Of a stretch of 64,000 nucleotides of DNA, positions 61,201-64,000 are shown piece by piece (the first letter of the stretch is position 1; each line of letters starts with the position of its first letter). The stretch lies in assembly GCF_020085105.1 (NCBI RefSeq), contig NC_058053.1:17692388-17756387 (forward strand). The letters run 5' to 3'. The notes beneath the pieces are model-generated. The model had not been told where the DNA came from and did no database searches. It saw only the letters and a list, made by a program, of their open reading frames with translations. Source of the DNA: Siniperca chuatsi (Eukaryota; Chordata; Actinopteri; Centrarchiformes; Sinipercidae). Both the position numbers and the translations under genes were made by a program.

Positions 61201-63983
61201 CATGTCCCACCGGGAGGCGGCCCCGGGGAAGACCCAGGACACGCTGGAGGGACTATGTCTCTCGGCTGGCCTGGGAACGCCTCGGGATCCCCCCGGAGGA
61301 GCTGGAGGAAGTGTCTGGGGCGAAGGAAGTCTGGGAGTCCCTGCTTAGACTGCTGCCCCCGCGACCCGGCCCCGGATAAGCGGAAGAAGATGGATGGATG
61401 GATGGATGGATAATGCTGAAATTCCTGTTCCTTTTACATTTCAAATTTTCCTCTTTTGTTTTAGGATTATGCCATCAAAACTTTTCTTGAAATGCAACAA
61501 ATTCTTACCTGAAGAAAAAAAAAACACATATGGTAAGAAAGATATTACCCCATTCTTACAGTTTTATTACTGAACTGTGAAGTGCTCCCGCTACCTCTAC
61601 AGTAAAAGCATCATATAAGAAATGCAAGAAATGCTTTATCATATATAAAACAAACTTCTCACCTTATCTCCTTTCTCGCTCTCAAATGCCAGCTTGTCAC
61701 CCTGCAGGGAAGTTTTAAAAAAGTTCTTATGACATCTCAGCTGGGTGATCAAGTCAGAGGATGGTGGACTTTGTTTTACAATTGTCAAATCTTTATGCAT
61801 GATTAGTCTTACCGCCTCTCCAGGAGGGCCAGGGAGGCCAGGATCACCCTGTCAAACAGTCGTTCAATTAGTCAAACAAACTGATAATACCAGTACTGTA
61901 TCTAACTGATGAGCATTGACAAATTATCATCAGCACCATCAGTATCTTCCAGGTTTAAAAATCTACTGAGATTATACTATAATTTGTGCTCTTTCCAGTA
62001 TGAATTGCTGTTATATTAAATGATAATCATGTGTCTCTGCATAACAAATATTCCTTATCTCTTAAAGTTTATCACTGACTCTGTAGGATGATCAACAGTC
62101 CATCACTGTACGAGTAACTCACTTTGGGTCCTTGATAGCCACGAGGTCCAGGAGGTCCACTAGGTCCAGAAGGTCCAATTGATCCCTGGGAGAGAAAGAC
62201 GTGTGTAGGAAGAACTTGGATTTGCATGAAAATTCAGATTACATTTGTCTCAGTTTTCTTTCAACACGCATAAACACAGGCATGTATGTTCACAAACACA
62301 CACACACAGACGTACAGGTAATCCAGGTGTACCAGGGAATCCTCTATCTCCTTTCAGGGGAACAATCCCAATCACACCACCAGGGTCACCCTGTAGGAGA
62401 CAAAACAAAAATAAATAATTTGGTAGAACACATGTGTCTCACCATGCTGGAAGATGGGGCATACTTGTATTGTTTGACAAAATTTACATAAAAGATGTTA
62501 ACGCTTCATAAATTTCAACTGACCTTCATTCCAGGAAGCCCTGGGATGCCCTGAGAAGAGAGGACAGTAGTGATATATCTATCTACATGTAGCATATTCT
62601 GGCAGAATGAATATTACAATTTTGAGATACTGTTAATGCATTGCTATATCTTGTTATTCTAATGTTATGGTTGTTATGTTTTAACTTCAGTTGTTTACTG
62701 CAATACAGTCCTATATGGGCTGAGGAGTCCTGCTCAAAACCAACTGGAGCATTCCTAAAAAGGTATGCCAGTCAGTTTAAAAACAATGCAGCTTTTATTG
62801 AAATGTTGATGGTTTTCATATTGTTTCCATAGAACAGTGGCAATAACTGAAATGTGTGCTGGTCAGTGGGGTGGTGGTTGATTATCATGCGAGTCACAGT
62901 TGCTTACAGGAGGTCCTTGAAGACCGGCAAAACCGGGAGTGCCATCCCTTCCTCTGTCTCCCTGAAACACACACACACAACACAGTCAGAAGGCACACAC
63001 GGTGTTAAGGTTATCTGACAAAAGAAAATATCAGGCGAGGACACAAAACCTGTGTGAACAAATCTACTTTGAAACACAACAACTTTTAGAACTGGAACTT
63101 ACTTTAGTCCCATTGCATCCTGGGATACCTGGCTGACCTGGTGGGCCATCGTTTCCATTGATGCCCTAAGAGTGGGAGTGCACAAATAGACAATATGAGA
63201 CTATTTGCAGTTACACAGTGACAAACTCTCCCCAGCTTCCTGACCATTCTACCCGGTCTTCACGACTAACCTCCCCTCAGACACCATCCAAAATTATAAT
63301 GTGGCCTAAAAAATAACAATATAATCTAAAACCGTGTTATTTAGAGGGCATTCCTTTTTAGTGGGTGATTGCATGTTAGACAACAATCTTATTGTTATGG
63401 GGTGAATTTACTGGATTGTTGCAGGACGTGAGACACTAAGGCAGATCAAAGGAACTTACTGGTAGTCCTGGGTTTCCTGGGAAACCTGGCAGACCAGGAG
63501 GACCCTGCAAGATCATAACCATATTAGCATTATTGTCTCATGACAGCACCAAAACTAAAACTAAAACAACATAAGCAATCATTTGTGGAATAGAAATCTG
63601 TCTCATATCATTGATGTAGCCACTATTGTAATTGTCCTTTTAAAACAAAACAAAAATATAATACTATATCATAATTTTGATGGTTAGTTACTTACCCGCA
63701 CTCCTTTCAGTCCAGGAGCCCCAGGTGCACCCAGATCTCCCTTAGAGAAAAACATGACATCATGATCATCATAATAGAGAAACATTTGTTCTTACGAGCC
63801 ACGAAGACCGCTCATATTTGTAATGACAAATGACACAAATTGAAATGCTGCATAACGGGTTATATTCATTATTCGGGGGGGGGGGCGACTGACCTTGGGG
63901 CCCATTGGCCCTGGAGGCCCTTCAGGTCCCTGCATCCCTGGAAATCCCATATTACCTTGAAGACCAGGAAATCCACGCTCACC
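41143..63983 (-). CDS. col4a1: Collagen type IV alpha-1 chain (5'-partial, 50 exons)
   Basis: Fifty GT-AG exons give one continuous frame of 1597 residues plus stop TAA (41145-41143), entering at a phase-0 exon boundary (63983). The product is the alpha-1(IV) chain of the basement membrane network. It is a Gly-X-Y triple helix with interruptions, followed by a C-terminal NC1 domain that directs trimer and hexamer assembly. It is alpha-1 rather than alpha-3 or alpha-5 because the NC1 reads [17 protein letters not shown] and [13 protein letters not shown], because interruption landmarks ([26 protein letters not shown], two Cys-bearing breaks) fall in the alpha-1 order, and because irs2 is the neighbour. 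Fifty exons correspond to human exons 3-52, so only the signal peptide and the cysteine-rich start of 7S are missing, off the right edge. No stop or frameshift was found. Lysine and proline in Y positions are available for hydroxylation. Confidence 0.93.
41321..41596 (+). mobile_element. MITE copy A1 in col4a1 intron 51
   Basis: It begins AAGAATAACTTAACACCAGG and ends AGGTGTTAAGTTACTTTTTA, an inverted pair. Internal text (CAGCATCACTGA, AACAGTGATGTCAC, GTACATCACTGCAGTAAGGTG) recurs in the same order at 55141-55648, proving a shared family. Confidence 0.8.
42460..42967. mobile_element. Candidate MITE in col4a1 intron 50
   Basis: The left end TGCAAATTCACAAAGAATGG and right end CATTCCTTTTGTGAATTCGG are inverse complements with few mismatches. 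The interior includes repeat-like TTGCGC words. It is non-coding. Confidence 0.55.
43832..48671 (-). CDS. col4a1: col4a1 exons 33-47: C-terminal half of the triple helix
   Basis: Exons, low to high: 43832-43930, 44020-44148, 44322-44393, 44524-44596, 44768-44901, 45060-45245, 45337-45387, 45855-45953, 46512-46592, 46709-46835, 47373-47512, 47735-47824, 48040-48138, 48282-48434, 48582-48671. All are Gly-X-Y except known-style interruptions: HTFIKGD in exon 46 (where alpha-1 chains have PYDIIKG), and [12 protein letters not shown] in exon 34. Many exons begin with split glycine codons (phase 1), as is usual in the middle and 3' part of COL4 genes. Each exon has a GT donor and AG acceptor, and the phases agree across every junction. 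Confidence 0.92.
49029..49640 (+). pseudogene. Decayed mobile fragment encoding a RecQ-like helicase start
   Basis: In col4a1 intron 32, on the opposite strand, the plus strand encodes [13 protein letters not shown] (from 49318), then in another frame [11 protein letters not shown] (about 49367-49399), then back in the first frame SLIYQ (49399). Together these are the Q-motif-like lead-in and Walker A (motif I) of a RecQ-family DNA helicase, broken by two frameshifts and cut off after motif I. Short inverse ends CTGGGAAAC (49034-49042) and GTTTCCCAG (49623-49631) bracket it. RecQ-like fragments of this kind are scattered in fish genomes. No helicase activity can be expected. Confidence 0.55.
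50241..53597 (-). CDS. col4a1: col4a1 exons 24-32: central triple helix
   Basis: Exons, low to high: 50241-50408, 50721-50834, 50956-51106, 51520-51617, 51769-51873, 52062-52154, 52581-52749, 53184-53375, 53527-53597. Exon 32 contains GLDMPGP, exon 25 the break [14 protein letters not shown], and exon 29 ends at an AAA|GTGTGT donor. The frame is conserved throughout. Intron 32 contains a decayed helicase-like mobile fragment and intron 26 a dispersed repeat. Confidence 0.92.
52201..52465 (+). repeat. (GT)n microsatellite plus dispersed repeat in col4a1 intron 26
   Basis: A GT run at 52205-52233 is followed by a common teleost repeat (GAGGACATTTTTGGGAAGTG..GGTTAGGGTAAGGGGCTAGG..ATAGAAGTACAAGGATGTG). 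It includes telomere-like TTAGGG words. Its origin class is unknown to me. Confidence 0.6.
53822..54779 (-). CDS. col4a1: col4a1 exons 19-23: helix with two cysteine-bearing interruptions
   Basis: Exons: 53822-53905, 54101-54184, 54337-54483, 54598-54633, 54719-54779. Exon 22 carries the non-helical [10 protein letters not shown] and exon 23 [11 protein letters not shown]. These correspond in position to the Cys-containing interruptions of mammalian alpha-1(IV) (VECQ.. and SCLIC..). Exon 19 (61 nt) shifts the gene from phase-0 to phase-1 exons. Confidence 0.9.
55141..55648 (+). mobile_element. MITE copy A2, inserted in the outer transposon
   Basis: The ends ACTTTAAAGAGTAACTTAAC and GTTAAGTTGCTCTTTAAGT are inverse complements. 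The body is homologous to the copy at 41321-41596 (TTAACACCAGGCTGAAAA, CAGCATCACTGATGG, AACAGTGATGTCACAGT). It is longer because it carries a further insertion at 55363-55600. Confidence 0.75.
55363..55600 (+). repeat. Retroposon-type repeat inserted in MITE copy A2
   Basis: Begins ATCAGAATCAGAAATACTTT and continues TTGATCCCCAAGGGGAAAC, the signature of a very common teleost repeat, then an AT-rich body. Copy A1 lacks this block at the equivalent place, which confirms it as a separate insertion. Confidence 0.7.
56428..57488 (-). CDS. col4a1: col4a1 exons 13-18: small N-terminal helix exons
   Basis: Exons: 56428-56460 (33 nt), 56573-56617, 56728-56763, 57051-57110, 57227-57262, 57399-57488. 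All start at phase 0 with a glycine codon. Exon 13 contains the interruption [12 protein letters not shown]; exon 15 contains GYCIPYHDG with a cysteine; exon 16 reads [12 protein letters not shown]. Very short in-frame exons are characteristic of this part of COL4 genes. Confidence 0.9.
58053..58065 (+). repeat. Left target-site duplication of the RTE element
   Basis: TAATGCTGAAATT, identical to 61411-61423. Perfect identity pins the 5' end of the element at 58066. Confidence 0.9.
58066..58216 (+). ncRNA. Candidate HDV-like ribozyme fold at the RTE 5' end
   Basis: Hand folding gives P1 58066-58072 with 58102-58108 (7 bp, opening with a G-U wobble at the first element base). P2 is 58077-58083 with 58210-58216 (7 bp). 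P3 is 58084-58088 with 58096-58100 (5 bp, 7-nt loop). P4 is 58113-58117 with 58194-58198, extended by 58122-58128 with 58185-58191. CAGA (a CNRA match for the catalytic strand) directly follows P4. This order is the HDV double pseudoknot. Against it: the P4-to-P2 joiner is 11 nt, longer than usual; one unpaired A separates P3 from P1; P1.1 is unclear. Such ribozymes are known at the 5' ends of R2 and some RTE elements. Confidence 0.45.
58501..61379 (+). pseudogene. Degenerate endonuclease-reverse transcriptase ORF of the RTE element
   Basis: Readable in order across all three frames: apurinic-type endonuclease start LGTWNVTS (58501), [19 protein letters not shown] (about 58807), DFNAHVGS (about 58908), TDHHLVVSW (about 59181). 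Then the RT domain with [10 protein letters not shown] (59925), [13 protein letters not shown] (about 60298), [10 protein letters not shown] (60470), the catalytic FADD (60593-60604), [12 protein letters not shown] (about 60784), and the C-terminal [14 protein letters not shown] before the stop near 61377. At least seven frame changes break it, so it cannot make a working protein. The catalytic motifs are individually intact. Confidence 0.85.
61411..61423 (+). repeat. Right target-site duplication of the RTE element
   Basis: TAATGCTGAAATT directly after the ATGG tandem tail, identical to 58053-58065. Confidence 0.9.
61500..61525 (-). promoter_or_regulatory. Juxtaposed acceptor and donor (candidate recursive splice site)
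   Basis: On the col4a1 sense strand a T-rich tract runs into CTTCAG (AG at 61510-61509) followed at once by GTAAGAAT (from 61508). This is a strong 3' splice site fused to a strong 5' splice site, with a zero-length exon. It lies in intron 12, between exon 12 and the RTE insertion. Confidence 0.5.
61663..63983 (-). CDS. col4a1: col4a1 exons 3-12: N-terminal helix, continues off window
   Basis: Exons: 61663-61701, 61813-61848, 62123-62185, 62316-62390, 62524-62550 (27 nt), 62908-62961, 63103-63165, 63460-63504, 63696-63740, 63894-63983. Exon 3 reads [19 protein letters not shown], the first collagenous exon after the cysteine-rich 7S start. Exon 6 has GCNGTKG (a conserved Cys plus N-glycosylation sequon). 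Exon 9 has [14 protein letters not shown]. Exons 1-2 with the signal peptide are expected beyond 64000. Confidence 0.92.
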
Positions 63984-64000
63984 CTGTGAAGCACAAACCG

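Larger units (their letters stand above)
58066..61410 (+). mobile_element. Full-length RTE-clade (Rex3-like) LINE in col4a1 intron 12
   Basis: A GC-rich 3345-bp block in AT-rich surroundings is flanked by a perfect 13-bp direct repeat, TAATGCTGAAATT (58053-58065 and 61411-61423). It ends in a short GATG/ATGG tandem tail (about 61388-61410) and has almost no 3' UTR, both hallmarks of RTE elements such as fish Rex3. It encodes remnants of an endonuclease and reverse transcriptase, antisense to col4a1. The family name Rex3-like is from memory; the clade assignment is firmer than the name. Confidence 0.85.

Noticed and set aside
41143..63983. Alternative identity as col4a5 or col4a3
   Set aside because: NC1 words ([22 protein letters not shown]), interruption order and the irs2 neighbour all favour alpha-1; an alpha-5 chain would be expected beside irs4 and alpha-3 beside irs1.
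1..64000. CRISPR arrays, operons, tRNA or rRNA genes
   Set aside because: The tandem repeats are simple microsatellites, the genome is vertebrate, and no cloverleaf or rRNA-like sequence was recognised by eye. A tRNA scan was not possible.

Overview
The window is teleost fish genomic DNA, most likely from a spiny-rayed (acanthomorph) species. It carries two recognisable protein-coding genes, both on the minus strand. One is a complete insulin receptor substrate 2 gene (irs2; coding exon 1 at 12649-16024, a tiny coding exon 2 at 4234-4238). The other is nearly all of a type IV collagen alpha-1 gene (col4a1; 50 coding exons from 41143 to 63983). Fish origin is indicated by a full-length RTE/Rex3-like LINE with a (GATG)n-type tail, many short inverted-repeat transposons of kinds abundant in teleosts, and dense CA/GA microsatellites. 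The irs2-col4a1 order and orientation match human 13q34 as I know it.

Layout by region. 1-1685: no gene seen. 1690-4233: probable irs2 3' UTR with let-7-, miR-101- and Pumilio-type sites. 4239-12648: the single irs2 intron, with microsatellites and three small DNA transposons. 12649-16024: the irs2 coding exon (PH, PTB and many YxxM docking motifs). About 16025-16330: irs2 5' UTR and promoter with two CCAAT boxes and a GC box. 16.3-39.5 kb: about 23 kb with no recognisable gene, holding a solo LTR, several MITE-like repeats and striking hairpins. 39510-41142: col4a1 3' UTR with an 8-mer miR-29 site. 41143-63983: col4a1 exons that I number 52 down to 3. The exon phases close exactly from end to end, giving 1597 residues plus a stop. 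Exons 1-2 (signal peptide and part of 7S) lie beyond the right edge.

col4a1 introns host mobile DNA: a 3345-bp RTE LINE with a perfect 13-bp target duplication in intron 12 (antisense, multiply frameshifted); a three-deep nest of transposons in intron 18; a decayed RecQ-like helicase fragment in intron 32; and smaller repeats in introns 26, 50 and 51. The most interesting signal is at the exact 5' end of the RTE element, where the first ~150 bases can be folded by hand into a nested double pseudoknot like hepatitis-delta-virus-like self-cleaving ribozymes. A second unusual signal is a juxtaposed acceptor/donor (zero-length exon, candidate recursive splice site) in intron 12.

The two genes are functionally unrelated (insulin/IGF signalling adaptor; basement membrane collagen). 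Their adjacency reflects the ancient IRS-COL4 linkage shared by the vertebrate paralogous regions. All identifications come from reading the sequence and remembered family features; no database search was run.
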